Source: Lutacidiplasma sp049802875 (GTDB lineage: Archaea > Thermoplasmatota > Thermoplasmata > Lutacidiplasmatales > UBA184). Taken from it: a DNA stretch of 64,000 nt. Every line of letters begins with the position of its first letter. The first letter of the stretch is position 1. The DNA lies in contig JBARNH010000030.1 of assembly GCA_049802875.1 (NCBI GenBank), forward strand, positions 1-64,000, given 5' to 3'. Position numbers and translations under genes: made by a program. The notes under the pieces are model-generated. The model saw nothing but the letters and a program-made list of their open reading frames with translations, was not told the origin of the DNA and searched no databases. Shown piece after piece: positions 17,136-26,022 of the stretch.

Positions 17136-18088
17136 CGATCTCCGAGACGGAAGCGGTCGACCTCGCGAGACCGACGGCCGTACCTCGGGATGCCGCTGAG
17201 AAGGTCCTACATTACCTCGTCTTTCATCGGTCCCTGATCGGAGAGGCGGAGGACACTTCGGTTCTCCTGGAGCGCTACCTCACCCTCGTCGAGAACCTGA
17301 AGGACGGGGTCCACCTCGTCATCCCAGACCCATTCCAGAAGGCGATGGCCCTCCTCTTCGAGCTCGTCATGGAGGAGGAGTTCGACCCTTGGGAAATCGA
17401 CCTCGTCAAGTTCACTCAATCGTACCTCGAGCGCGTCCAGTCGGACGGCGCGGTCAATTTCGCGATCGCGGGACGTTTGGTGTACATGGCATGGAGCATC
17501 CTCTACCTGCAGTCCGAGGAGCTGCTCAAGGCCCGGGAGGCGACCGCGAGCCCCGTGGACCTCAATGCGGGCGATGCGAGCCCCCTCGACGACGGATACC
17601 TTCCGCTCATGGAAACCCCGGAAGCGGTGGACGTGACGTCCACCGTGCTGGGCTCGATGGACGCGCCGCCGTTGCTCGAGATGGTTCGGCACCCCGAGAC
17701 CCGGCCGGTCTCGCTCCTCGAGCTCGTTCGGGCCTTCGGGGAGGCCGAGGCCGACGCGCGGCGCGCGGTTCACCTCCAGGAACTCCGGGAGCGTCTACGG
17801 GAGGAACAGCGGGCGCCGCCGGAAGTGCTGGTCCACGGCGACCTCCCCGAACATGACCTCGTCGACACGTGGGAGGCGGCCCTCCGCCATCCGATCGACG
17901 AGCCGTTCCCACTGCTCGCCCTCTGGAGCCCCCTGACCGGTCGCGACCACCTCGTCGCGATCTTTCTCGCCGCCCTATTTCTCGCTCGCGAACGATCGAT
18001 CGACCTTCGACAGGAGGTCCTCGGGGAGAGTCCGGTGATGGTCGTCCGGACCGCCGACGTACGGAAGGTCCTCGCGGAGGAGAACTGA
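17132..18088 (+). CDS. scpA: Segregation and condensation protein A (kleisin)
   Basis: Kleisin bridging the SMC heads. The start is ATG 17132, overlapping the smc stop by 4 nt; longer in-frame versions lie inside smc and are rejected. Of 318 residues, the N-terminal helical domain around 23-140 (VLHYLVFHRSLIGEAED, then FDPWEIDLVKFTQSYL, a ScpA hallmark) contacts the SMC neck. A Pro/Asp-rich linker follows, and the C-terminal winged helix (about 245-318) contacts the SMC cap. Most of the middle is acidic. scpB follows after 3 nt, completing the condensin operon. Confidence 0.95.
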   Translation: MTISETEAVDLARPTAVPRDAAEKVLHYLVFHRSLIGEAEDTSVLLERYLTLVENLKDGVHLVIPDPFQKAMALLFELVMEEEFDPWEIDLVKFTQSYLERVQSDGAVNFAIAGRLVYMAWSILYLQSEELLKAREATASPVDLNAGDASPLDDGYLPLMETPEAVDVTSTVLGSMDAPPLLEMVRHPETRPVSLLELVRAFGEAEADARRAVHLQELRERLREEQRAPPEVLVHGDLPEHDLVDTWEAALRHPIDEPFPLLALWSPLTGRDHLVAIFLAALFLARERSIDLRQEVLGESPVMVVRTADVRKVLAEEN

Positions 18089-18091
18089 ACG

Positions 18092-18727
18092 ATGCCGTCC
18101 AAACTCGACGACCTGGTCTTCCAAGTCGAAGCGGTCCTGTTCGCCGCCGGAAAACCGCTCAGCGTGAAGGAGATCGCGGGCGCCCTCGAGCTGGTCGACC
18201 ACCGGCCCATCCAGAAGGCGGTCCGTACACTCGAGCAGACCTACGGGCACCGACAGTCGGCCCTCGAGGTGCGACGGGTGGGCGACCGGTACGCCCTCCA
18301 ACTCGAGGAGCGATACGTGCCGACGGTCCACTCCGTGACGCCGGTCGAGATGGCCCCGCGGACCTTGAAGGCCCTCACGCTCGTCGCCTATCACCAACCG
18401 ATCCTCCAGAGCGTCCTCGTGCGGATGATCGGCGACGTCGCCTATGAGGAGGTCCAGCACCTGCGCGGCCTCGGGCTCGTGCGCACGGAACCGAAGGGCT
18501 CCACCCTCGAACTCACGACCACCCGCCGGTTCGTCGAGTACTTCGGGATCTCGTCGACCCGACCGGAAGAGATCCGCCGATTCCTCGAGCAGAAGCTCGG
18601 GGTCACCCCGGCACCGGCGTCACCGACCGCCGCCGTCGACCCCTCGGACCCCCCCGAGCCCGCCACGGAATCTCCGACGCCGCCTCCCGCGGTCGAAGCG
18701 GCCCCCGAACCCCCCGCGGCGCTCTAG
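18092..18727 (+). CDS. scpB: Segregation and condensation protein B
   Basis: Accessory kite subunit of SMC-ScpA. The 211 residues form two winged helices: the first, from about 5-75, opens LDDLVFQVEAVLFAAGKPLS; the second, from about 85-165, contains LKALTLVAYHQPILQSVLVRMIG and the LRGLGLVRTEPKGSTLELTTT wing typical of ScpB. The last 40 residues are Pro/Ala-rich and likely disordered. Third gene of the smc operon. Its stop TAG shares the palindrome CTAG (18724-18727) with the stop of the convergent peptidase gene. Confidence 0.96.
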   Translation: MPSKLDDLVFQVEAVLFAAGKPLSVKEIAGALELVDHRPIQKAVRTLEQTYGHRQSALEVRRVGDRYALQLEERYVPTVHSVTPVEMAPRTLKALTLVAYHQPILQSVLVRMIGDVAYEEVQHLRGLGLVRTEPKGSTLELTTTRRFVEYFGISSTRPEEIRRFLEQKLGVTPAPASPTAAVDPSDPPEPATESPTPPPAVEAAPEPPAAL

Positions 18728-21012
18728 ATCGCCCCGCACTTGGGGCATCGGACCGGCTCCGCCGGTCGCAGCGCCCCACAGTAGGGGCACAGGAACGTCG
18801 GGCCGGAATACATCGCCGCGGGGAGCGACGCGGGGGGCGGTGGAGGGAGAGGGCCGAAGGTGGACGGCGGCGGACGGTCCGGTTGCTTCGACGGTCGGGC
18901 CATCGCGACGATCAGGACGATCGCGACCACCGCTCCGACGCCGAAGATGAGGTAGATCTCCGTCCACGGCACCGGCGGCGTGGGAGGGACCGGCGGGAGC
19001 CCCGGGGTTGGGCCGAGGTACGTGTAGTTCCGGATGGTCGAGTTCGCGTCCGCGAGATAGAACAGAGGGGCGATCGGGGTGCCCCAGCCCGTCGTCGCAT
19101 CCCACCCGGGTCCCGCCGCGAACTCGTAGTTCGCACCGGTGACGACGTCGTAGAACGGGTTGGTCGGGCCCGGATTCGCGGCGTAGTAGCTCTCGATCCG
19201 GTAGATCTCTGGTCCGATGAACCCGAACGAGTGATGGGCGACCGCGATCTCGTCCGCTAAGAATCCGGCGAACGCGGGAGCGGCGATGCTCGTCCCTGCG
19301 AGGAGCTCGAAGAACACGGTGCCGGTCGAGTTCGCGAAGACCGCCGCGAGGGTCACGTTGGCGGGGAACGCGACATCCGGCCCGGCCCGCCCGAGCGACC
19401 CGATACCCTGCACGATCGTCGCGTTCACGATATTCGGTTGGGCCGCGGAATGGAGCTGCCAGTAGGGTTCCGGGTAGACCGAACTGATCCCCCCCTCCGT
19501 CCCGACGTAGTTGCCGGGTCCGCCCGTGGTATCCCACCATGCCGAGAGTCCCGTAAGTCCCCCGAAGCCGCTGCCGTAGGAGACGTTCAGCTCCATCCCA
19601 TTGGCCCAGCCGTTGGGGGTGCCGGACGCCGAGAGGGATACCCCTCCGACCGACAACACTCCCGAGCTGTTGAATGAGGCCGACGCCGGCCAGAGCGGCC
19701 ACTGACTGCCGCGTTCGGTGAGGCTGTTCGGCGCGTTGCCGCTGTCGCCGCTCGCCGCCACGACCGTGACCCCCATCGCCGCGGCCTCCTCAAGCTCCGC
19801 GTTCCACGTGGAGTCGTTGAGGTCATCGAGGCCGAACGAAGCGGAGACGACCCCGAGGTGGTTGGGCGAGTAATTGTACGAGAGCGCCGAGGCGAGGTCC
19901 TGGTCGAAGTAGGTCGCGGCGTTCGCATCGCTGACAGCGCTCGCGAGAAGGCTCCCGGCGAAGTAGAAGTTATACAACGGAGCCCCGGGAGCAAGGCTCC
20001 CGGCCATCTCGAGGTCGAGGGAGTTCTCGAACTCATCGAGCGTATCGTCCCCGACGCCTCCGAACGATCCCGGCAGCGGCGGCGAGATCCCGGAGATGTT
20101 CACCGGAACCCCCGTGAGGTTGGAGCGCGGCCAGCCGGGAGCGAACGTGGCGTTGAAGTACGTCTGGATCACGGCGGGGTCCCACGGAGGGGTGTTGTTA
20201 CCGGTCGTCTCATTGTACCCGCTCGCGAGGAGCGTCGCGATCGCCACGTCCGTGGGATACGTTGCGTTCGCCACGACGCTACTGCCCGGGAACAATTCGT
20301 TCAGGTCGAACGCTTGAGTGAAATCCGACCCCACGAACCACTGTTGGCCGGTGGTATTGTTCACGACGAACTGGTTGGTGCTGGTCGGACCTTGCGCCGG
20401 CTGGGACTGGCTCGTTCCCAGGTTGAGGGTCAACCGAGCGTCCGCGGAATCGCTCAGGCCGCTGACTCCCGAGACCAGGCCGTCGAGGCCCGAGGGGAGC
20501 GTCGGGGTGCCCGACGCGGTGTACCATCGAGGGTCCCCGGGACCCGGTAGGTAGACCATCCGAACGCCGAGGAGGGCGTCGACCGAGCTGGCGTCGAGCT
20601 GCGCCGTGACGGAAAGATGGTCCGGAGCGACCGTGACCTCGTGGCCCCCCGCCCCTCGAAGGGCGGCAACGACCGTTCCCACGGCCGCGGGACCCGGGGC
20701 GAACGCTTGCTCGAATTGCTCGTGCGTCAGATACGCGCGGTAATCGGGTGAGTTCGGACTCTCCACGGCGGAGAGGAATGCGGCCAACGCCGCGGGATGT
20801 GGATACGCGAGCGTGAGCGAGATCTCGAGAGGAGTGTCCGCCGGCAGCGGAGAGACCGACATGCCCGCCGGGATGGGGACGGCGTCGGAAATGACGCCGG
20901 AGGCAACGGGAGCCGCGACGCTCGGGCCCGGGGCGCCGTGGCCGGACGCCACGGGGCAGACCGCGACGAGAACGGCGGCGACTACCGCGAGGAGCGCGAA
21001 CCGCGTTCGCAT
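18724..21012 (-). CDS. S53 family (sedolisin-type) acid peptidase with membrane anchor and C-terminal zinc ribbon
   Basis: Secreted serine-carboxyl endopeptidase acting at low pH. With start ATG 21012 (MRTRFALLAVV) it has 762 residues: a signal peptide of about 25; an activation pro-domain to about 190; the catalytic domain with Glu and Asp in the ENSLD motif near 329 and 333, the oxyanion Asp in SGDSG near 422 and the nucleophile Ser in GTSIAAP near 574; a transmembrane span at about 686-704; a Pro-rich linker; and a CPYC...CPKC zinc ribbon at about 739-760, probably cytoplasmic. Many N-x-S/T sequons mark the exposed part. The tail ribbon is not part of the peptidase fold. Divergent from the HIT gene. 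Confidence 0.93.
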   Translation of the reverse strand: MRTRFALLAVVAAVLVAVCPVASGHGAPGPSVAAPVASGVISDAVPIPAGMSVSPLPADTPLEISLTLAYPHPAALAAFLSAVESPNSPDYRAYLTHEQFEQAFAPGPAAVGTVVAALRGAGGHEVTVAPDHLSVTAQLDASSVDALLGVRMVYLPGPGDPRWYTASGTPTLPSGLDGLVSGVSGLSDSADARLTLNLGTSQSQPAQGPTSTNQFVVNNTTGQQWFVGSDFTQAFDLNELFPGSSVVANATYPTDVAIATLLASGYNETTGNNTPPWDPAVIQTYFNATFAPGWPRSNLTGVPVNISGISPPLPGSFGGVGDDTLDEFENSLDLEMAGSLAPGAPLYNFYFAGSLLASAVSDANAATYFDQDLASALSYNYSPNHLGVVSASFGLDDLNDSTWNAELEEAAAMGVTVVAASGDSGNAPNSLTERGSQWPLWPASASFNSSGVLSVGGVSLSASGTPNGWANGMELNVSYGSGFGGLTGLSAWWDTTGGPGNYVGTEGGISSVYPEPYWQLHSAAQPNIVNATIVQGIGSLGRAGPDVAFPANVTLAAVFANSTGTVFFELLAGTSIAAPAFAGFLADEIAVAHHSFGFIGPEIYRIESYYAANPGPTNPFYDVVTGANYEFAAGPGWDATTGWGTPIAPLFYLADANSTIRNYTYLGPTPGLPPVPPTPPVPWTEIYLIFGVGAVVAIVLIVAMARPSKQPDRPPPSTFGPLPPPPPASLPAAMYSGPTFLCPYCGALRPAEPVRCPKCGAI

Positions 21013-21074
21013 GGCCGTAAGGAGGTCGTGCACTCCTAATGAGCCCGCCCGGTGCGTCGAGGCGGCAAGCAACT

Positions 21075-21080
21075 CTTTAG
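21075..21080 (+). promoter_or_regulatory. TATA-like box of the HIT gene
   Basis: CTTTAG lies 24-29 nt before ATG 21104, the spacing expected for a leaderless archaeal transcript. It is in the divergent gap with the S53 peptidase. Confidence 0.35.
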
Positions 21081-21103
21081 TTCCCGGCGAAGTCGGGCGC
21101 CCG

Positions 21104-21526
21104 ATGGCCCCGGACCCGGCCGGTCCCGCGAAATGCATCTTCTGCGAGATCGTCGCCGGCCGAGCCCCCGCGTTCCGGGTCTATGAGGACGACGCAACGA
21201 TGGCCTTCCTCGACCTATTCCCCTTCACCCGGGGACATCTGCTCGTGATTCCGAAACGGCACGGCGCCCGCTTGAAGGACTTCGGGGACGACGACCGAGC
21301 GGCCGTGGTGCGTACATTGGAAGTGATGTGCCGCCGCACCGAGCGGCTGACGCCGGACTACAACGTGGCGCTCAATGCGGGTTCGAAGGCGGGTCAGATC
21401 GTCTTCCATCTTCACTTTCACGTGATCCCGCGCTACGGCGAATCGAACCCGTTCCATCCGCCCCAGCGCGTGCGGATCACGGAAGAAGAGGCCCAGCGCG
21501 TCGTCGCCGAGCTCTCCGCCCCTTGA
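21104..21526 (+). CDS. HIT-family nucleotide hydrolase/transferase
   Basis: Histidine-triad protein that cleaves nucleoside phosphoramidates or dinucleotides. ATG 21104 gives 140 residues. It opens with a CIFC zinc half-site at 11-14 and FCEIVAGRAPAFRVYED, and has the triad HLHFHVIPR at 102-110, whose middle histidine is the nucleophile. Upstream in-frame codons back to 20813 lie antisense to the peptidase gene and are rejected. It is followed after 7 nt by the MEMO gene, probably as one unit. Confidence 0.94.
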   Translation: MAPDPAGPAKCIFCEIVAGRAPAFRVYEDDATMAFLDLFPFTRGHLLVIPKRHGARLKDFGDDDRAAVVRTLEVMCRRTERLTPDYNVALNAGSKAGQIVFHLHFHVIPRYGESNPFHPPQRVRITEEEAQRVVAELSAP

Positions 21527-21533
21527 GGCCGGG

Positions 21534-22397
21534 ATGGTCGTGACCCCGCGCCCTCCGGCCGTCGCGGGGCAATTCTACGCGGGCACCGGGGCCGAACTTG
21601 CGCGCCAGCTGGAGCAGTGTTTTCTCGATCCTCGGGGGCCCGGTGCGCTCCCCGTGCGGCACCGGACCGCGTCGCGCGCTCTCAAGGCCGCCGTCGTCCC
21701 TCACGCCGGCTACGAATTCTCGGGTCCGATCGCCGCGCACGCCTATGCCCTCCTCGCGGGCCAGCGGGCGCCGGAAACCGTGCTCATATTGGGAGTCGAT
21801 CACCACGGCCTGGGGGACGGGCCAGTGGTGTCGGATCGGCCGTGGCTGACACCCCTCGGGCCGACGGCCGTGGACCACGACCTGGTGCGGGCCCTGACGA
21901 AGGACCCGATCCGCGTGGACGAGGCGGCTCAGGCCCGGGAGCACTCGATCGAGGTACAGCTCCCGTTCGTCGAATACGTGGTGCCCCGCCCGAAGTTCGT
22001 CGCCCTCCAGGTTCGATTCGCACGATTCGAGGATCTCGGGAAGGTCGCGCGAGTCGTCCGAGAAGCCGTGAAGGGCCGGGACGTCCTCCTCCTCGCTTCG
22101 ACCGACTTCTCGCATTACGTTCCCGCCCGGACGGCCGAACGGTTGGACCGACTCGCGATCGATGCGATCCTCGCCCGCGACCCCCGCGGGCTCTACGACA
22201 CGGTCGTCGGGAACGACATCTCGATGTGCGGCATCGCGCCCACGACGGTCCTCCTCGCCGCGCTGTCCGAGGAACGGCTCACGACCCGCCTCCTTCGGTG
22301 GGGCCATTCCGGCGAGGTGCAGCCGATGCGCGATGTCGTCGGGTACGCCGCCCTGGCTCTCGAAGCACCGGTCGATCCCGCGTCCTCCGTTAAATAG
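21534..22397 (+). CDS. MEMO1-family protein
   Basis: Conserved MEMO family, structurally related to extradiol dioxygenases and widespread in archaea; the biochemical role in archaea is unsettled. The 287 residues contain AVAGQFYAG near 9-17, VPHAGYEFSGPIAAHAY at 55-71, the GVDHHG motif near 87-92, REHSIEVQLPF near 140 and STDFSHY near 188, with the putative metal-site histidines in the second, third and fourth blocks, and a Cys in SMCGIAP. Start ATG 21534 (an alternative GTG follows 3 nt later). Its stop codon is embedded in the TATA-like box of dcd. Confidence 0.92.
   Translation: MVVTPRPPAVAGQFYAGTGAELARQLEQCFLDPRGPGALPVRHRTASRALKAAVVPHAGYEFSGPIAAHAYALLAGQRAPETVLILGVDHHGLGDGPVVSDRPWLTPLGPTAVDHDLVRALTKDPIRVDEAAQAREHSIEVQLPFVEYVVPRPKFVALQVRFARFEDLGKVARVVREAVKGRDVLLLASTDFSHYVPARTAERLDRLAIDAILARDPRGLYDTVVGNDISMCGIAPTTVLLAALSEERLTTRLLRWGHSGEVQPMRDVVGYAALALEAPVDPASSVK
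22390..22397 (+). promoter_or_regulatory. TATA box of dcd, overlapping the MEMO stop codon
   Basis: TTAAATAG is centred about 33 nt before ATG 22427 and includes the TAG stop of the preceding gene. It suggests dcd is transcribed independently with a very short leader. Confidence 0.45.
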
Positions 22398-22426
22398 CGT
22401 GGCCGGCTCGGCGCGGCCGGCGGCGC

Positions 22427-22987
22427 ATGATCCTCTCGGACGTCAAGATCCGCGAAGAGATGCGCCGGAAACGGATCATCATCCGACCGTTCCGGTCCGA
22501 ATCCCTCGGGACGAACTCCTACGACGTCCATCTGGGGCCGTACCTCTCGGTGTACTCGGACGGTGCGCTCGACGCCCGCACCCCGAACAAGGTCGAGGAG
22601 TTCCGGATCCCCAAGGACGGGTTTGTCCTCGTCCCCGGGCAGCTCTACCTCGGCGTGACGGAAGAGTACACCGAGACCCACGGGTTCGTCCCGTTCCTGG
22701 AAGGCAAGTCCAGCGTCGGTCGCCTGGGAATCGACATTCATTCGACCGCCGGAAAGGGGGACGAGGGGTTCTGCAACTATTGGACCCTCGAGATGAGCGT
22801 GAAGCTCCCGGTCCGGGTCTACGCCGGAATGCCGGTGGGACAGCTGATCTATTTCGAGATCTCCGGGCGGGTCGCCCGGAGCTACTCGGCCAAACGGACG
22901 GCGAAGTACCGAACCGTGTCGGCCCACCCGACCCCGTCCCGGATGCACCTCAACTTCCCGAAGCAGCGCGCGAGGACTCGACGCTGA
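22427..22987 (+). CDS. dcd: dCTP deaminase
   Basis: Homotrimeric enzyme deaminating dCTP to dUTP, the main route toward dTMP in many archaea; some archaeal members also hydrolyse dUTP to dUMP. The 186 residues carry EGKSSVGRLGI at 92-102 (active-site Ser-Ser-x-x-Arg), HSTAGKGDEGF at 105-115 and WTLE with the catalytic glutamate Glu122. The C-terminal KYRTVSAHPTPSRMH is an extended tail of the kind that closes over the nucleotide in this family. Length is normal. The 3' end is 24 nt from the convergent leuS stop. Confidence 0.94.
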   Translation: MILSDVKIREEMRRKRIIIRPFRSESLGTNSYDVHLGPYLSVYSDGALDARTPNKVEEFRIPKDGFVLVPGQLYLGVTEEYTETHGFVPFLEGKSSVGRLGIDIHSTAGKGDEGFCNYWTLEMSVKLPVRVYAGMPVGQLIYFEISGRVARSYSAKRTAKYRTVSAHPTPSRMHLNFPKQRARTRR

Positions 22988-23011
22988 CGCGCGGAAGGTG
23001 GCCCCCGCCGA

Positions 23012-25921
23012 TCACGAGGGCCGCGGTTGCCCCGGCTTAACGAGATAGAACGCAGGCCTTCCGGGGCGCGACCGCTCGCGACGACCCATCGGGTCGAACG
23101 ACTCGGCTTCGACTTCGGCGTGGACACCGACCGACCGGAATCCGAAGCGGCGAACGAGGTACGCCTCCGCGGCGCGGAGGGTCGCTGCCTCGTCGACGAA
23201 GTGGGCACCGGGAGGGGGTTCCGACCGGAGCAGGGGGCCGACCCGTTGAACGTACTTCGGGATCTCCGCCCGTGGGGCGGTGAGCTCGGGGTGGCGGACC
23301 GCACGTTCCATCACCGCCCGTACAGTGGGAGTCTCGCCGCGGGCAACCTCATCGCGCATCCACCCCTCGACGGTCGCCTTCCAGCCGGCAGCGATGAAGA
23401 AGATCACCTCTTCGGGGACCGGCTCGCCGCGCTCCTGGGACGGGCGCAGGACGGCCCGTAGGTCGTCCTCGACCCGCTGGAGGTACTCTTCTCGCGCCTC
23501 CGACATCTCGGACAGCGGGAACTCCGCGGGCGAGGGGAACGGTTGCAGGGCCACCAGGTCCGGGAACTGACCCTCGCCCAACTCCTCGGCGAGGTGCGGC
23601 GTCAGCGGACCGAGGAGCGTGATCCACGCGCGTCCGACTCGTTCGGTCGCCTCGCCCGCCGCTCCCCCGCGAGCATAATATCGTCGCAGCATCGCCGGCA
23701 GCTCCACGTAGATCTCCTCCGCTACGGCCCGCAGGTCCAAGGTGCCCAGTCCTGCTCGAACGCGACCGATCACTCGGTGCATCCTCGACGAGAGCCACGC
23801 GTCGAGCTCCGGCGCGCCCTTGCCGTTCCCTCGGGTCTCCTTCACCAGGCGCTGGATGTCCGTGAGCCGGGCGAACGCGGCGTCCACCGTTTCCGAAGCC
23901 CATTCGACGTCGGCCGACGGCGACGAGGCGCTGACGTAGTAGAGGCGCAAGGCGTCGGGCCCCCAACGTTCGAGCGCCTGATCGAGGGGAGGGATCCGAC
24001 CGCCCTTGGACGATACTTCCTTCTTCGAGATCTTCTGGCCGGCGGGCCCGGTGGTCCAACCGGTGACGAAGATGCCTCGCGGCTGAAGGGGTGGGGCGAC
24101 CAGGCGGGCATGCGTGTACAAGAAGACGGGGAAATGCACGCTCTTGTGCTCGTGCCCTCCGATGTTGATGTCGAGGGGGTACCAGTAGAGAAATTCCTCG
24201 CGGACCTCGCGTTGGAGCTCGGTCGGGACGGACGGCTCGCCGGGTCCGGCGCCCCGGAATACGAACTCGAAGAACGCGTCCGTCAGCTGAGAGCGAGAGA
24301 GCCGACCGGACGTGACGAAACGCCGCACGATGAAGTAGGCCATGTAGAACGTCGAATCGGCGATCGGTTCGACGATCCATGCCGGATCGAGGGGGAACGG
24401 GGTCCCCAGCCATCGACCCTTTCGCGCGCACGGGCGGTCACCGAACCATTGCAGGATCCCGGGGAGCTCGTGCCCGTACTCGGCCGGCCAGGTCGCGATC
24501 CCGCGCGCGCTCGTGAGCGTCTGAGCTTTCCAGTCGGGGTCGCTGTATCGGAGGAACCACTGATCCGAGACCCTGCGGATGACGACGTGATGCCCGTTCC
24601 GGCAGATCACCGGTTTCGAGAATTCCTGCAGCTCGACCGACTCGCCCGCGGCCGCGAGCTCCTTCGTGACCCGCTCCCGTGCCTCGCGCACCGGGATTCC
24701 GAGGAGCGAGGGGACCGTCATTCGTCCTCGGACGAACTCGATCCGGTACAGTCGTTCGGTCGCGGAGTCGACCGCCGCTCGATCGCCGAGGCTCTTCGCC
24801 CCGGTGACCTTCAGCGCGCGCTCGGCCGGGGTCCCGTCCCCTTCGACCAGCGCCTCTTCGGATGACGAGAGGGCGGCCTCCCGCGGGATCTCGAGCAGGA
24901 CTCGGGGAGGGCCGAGCGACGCGCGGACCTCCGGGGACAGCTCGTTCAGGGCTGCCGCGTCGGCGGGAGCGTGCGCGGGGACGCTCATCACCACCCCCGT
25001 GCCCACCTTGGGATCCACGAGAGGGCTGACCAGGATCGGCACGACCGCGCCCGCGAGCGGAACGTGGACCGTTCGATTCACCACCTCGGAAGCCGCGACC
25101 GTATGACCGATCCGACCCCCGTGCTGGTCGACCAACCGTTCCGCTCCCGGACGGGCGACCAGGAATTCGTTCGCCCCGCGGTGCCAAACGACCAGCTCTT
25201 CGCCCGGGGCCAGCCAGAGGTTGGTGACCCCGTAGACGGTCTCGGGGCGGAGGGTCGCCGCAAGCAAGATCCGGCCGTCGTCGAGCCGGAACGGGATCAG
25301 CACGAAGCGTACGACCTCGGCGTCCCCTCCTGTTTCCAGGTCGGTCTCCGATGGGTCCACCGCCACCGGGCCGCAGACCGGACACACCGAGGAGAAGTAC
25401 GTTCCCTGCACGACCTCCCCCACGGAGTGCAGGGCGCGTAACTGCCACTGCACGAACGCACGATAGTCGTCGTCGATCGTCGTGAGGTACGCGCTCTCGT
25501 CGATGAGCACGCCGAGCCGCCGCAGCGTGCGCCGGTATTCGTCGCCCAGGAATCGGGCGGCCCCTTCCGGTTCCTCGAGCGCGGGCCAGACCGCGGGAGG
25601 AACTCCGGCGTCCTCCAGCGACTGAACGATCGTGGGGTCGCGATTCTTCACCCGTTGGGACCAGGTCACCGCGGGAAGGCCGGACGCGTGCAGTCCGAAT
25701 GGGAAGAGGACCGCCTCCCCCAGTGCCCGGTGGTACCGGTGCAGCGCGTCGGCGTAGGCATACAGCCGCAGGTGACCGACGTGAAGGAAGCCGCTGGGAC
25801 CGGGGTACGTTACCAGCGCGTAGAATTTTCCTCGGTCGGATTCGCGTCGGCCTTGGGCGATCCCTGCCCGGGCCCACGCTTCCTGCCAGCGCTCGGCGCT
25901 CCGCGAGTCCACAGGGCCCAT
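23012..25921 (-). CDS. leuS: Leucyl-tRNA synthetase (archaeal/eukaryotic type)
   Basis: Charges tRNA-Leu. The 969 residues fit the archaeal class Ia LeuRS: Rossmann domain with the HIGH motif as HVGH in GPSGFLHVGHLR (41-52); CP1 editing insertion around 190-400 with RPETVYGVTNLWLAPG; a GHEHKSVHFPVFLYTH block near 605-620; the KMSKS loop as KISKK near 634; an alpha-helical anticodon-binding region; and a C-terminal alpha/beta domain. KISKK departs from the usual KMSKS. A TTCAATAAC element lies only 13-21 nt upstream, too close for a standard TATA box, so the promoter and possibly the start are unsettled. Divergent from queE. Confidence 0.96.
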   Translation of the reverse strand: MGPVDSRSAERWQEAWARAGIAQGRRESDRGKFYALVTYPGPSGFLHVGHLRLYAYADALHRYHRALGEAVLFPFGLHASGLPAVTWSQRVKNRDPTIVQSLEDAGVPPAVWPALEEPEGAARFLGDEYRRTLRRLGVLIDESAYLTTIDDDYRAFVQWQLRALHSVGEVVQGTYFSSVCPVCGPVAVDPSETDLETGGDAEVVRFVLIPFRLDDGRILLAATLRPETVYGVTNLWLAPGEELVVWHRGANEFLVARPGAERLVDQHGGRIGHTVAASEVVNRTVHVPLAGAVVPILVSPLVDPKVGTGVVMSVPAHAPADAAALNELSPEVRASLGPPRVLLEIPREAALSSSEEALVEGDGTPAERALKVTGAKSLGDRAAVDSATERLYRIEFVRGRMTVPSLLGIPVREARERVTKELAAAGESVELQEFSKPVICRNGHHVVIRRVSDQWFLRYSDPDWKAQTLTSARGIATWPAEYGHELPGILQWFGDRPCARKGRWLGTPFPLDPAWIVEPIADSTFYMAYFIVRRFVTSGRLSRSQLTDAFFEFVFRGAGPGEPSVPTELQREVREEFLYWYPLDINIGGHEHKSVHFPVFLYTHARLVAPPLQPRGIFVTGWTTGPAGQKISKKEVSSKGGRIPPLDQALERWGPDALRLYYVSASSPSADVEWASETVDAAFARLTDIQRLVKETRGNGKGAPELDAWLSSRMHRVIGRVRAGLGTLDLRAVAEEIYVELPAMLRRYYARGGAAGEATERVGRAWITLLGPLTPHLAEELGEGQFPDLVALQPFPSPAEFPLSEMSEAREEYLQRVEDDLRAVLRPSQERGEPVPEEVIFFIAAGWKATVEGWMRDEVARGETPTVRAVMERAVRHPELTAPRAEIPKYVQRVGPLLRSEPPPGAHFVDEAATLRAAEAYLVRRFGFRSVGVHAEVEAESFDPMGRRERSRPGRPAFYLVKPGQPRPS

Positions 25922-26022
25922 CGAGCGCGGGAGTTATTGAACGGTTGCGCTCGAACCGCCCCGTTCGGGTCCGTCGGGAGTGCGAAGCAGAAGCGCCTAT
26001 ACGTCCCGGAACCGGTGAGACG

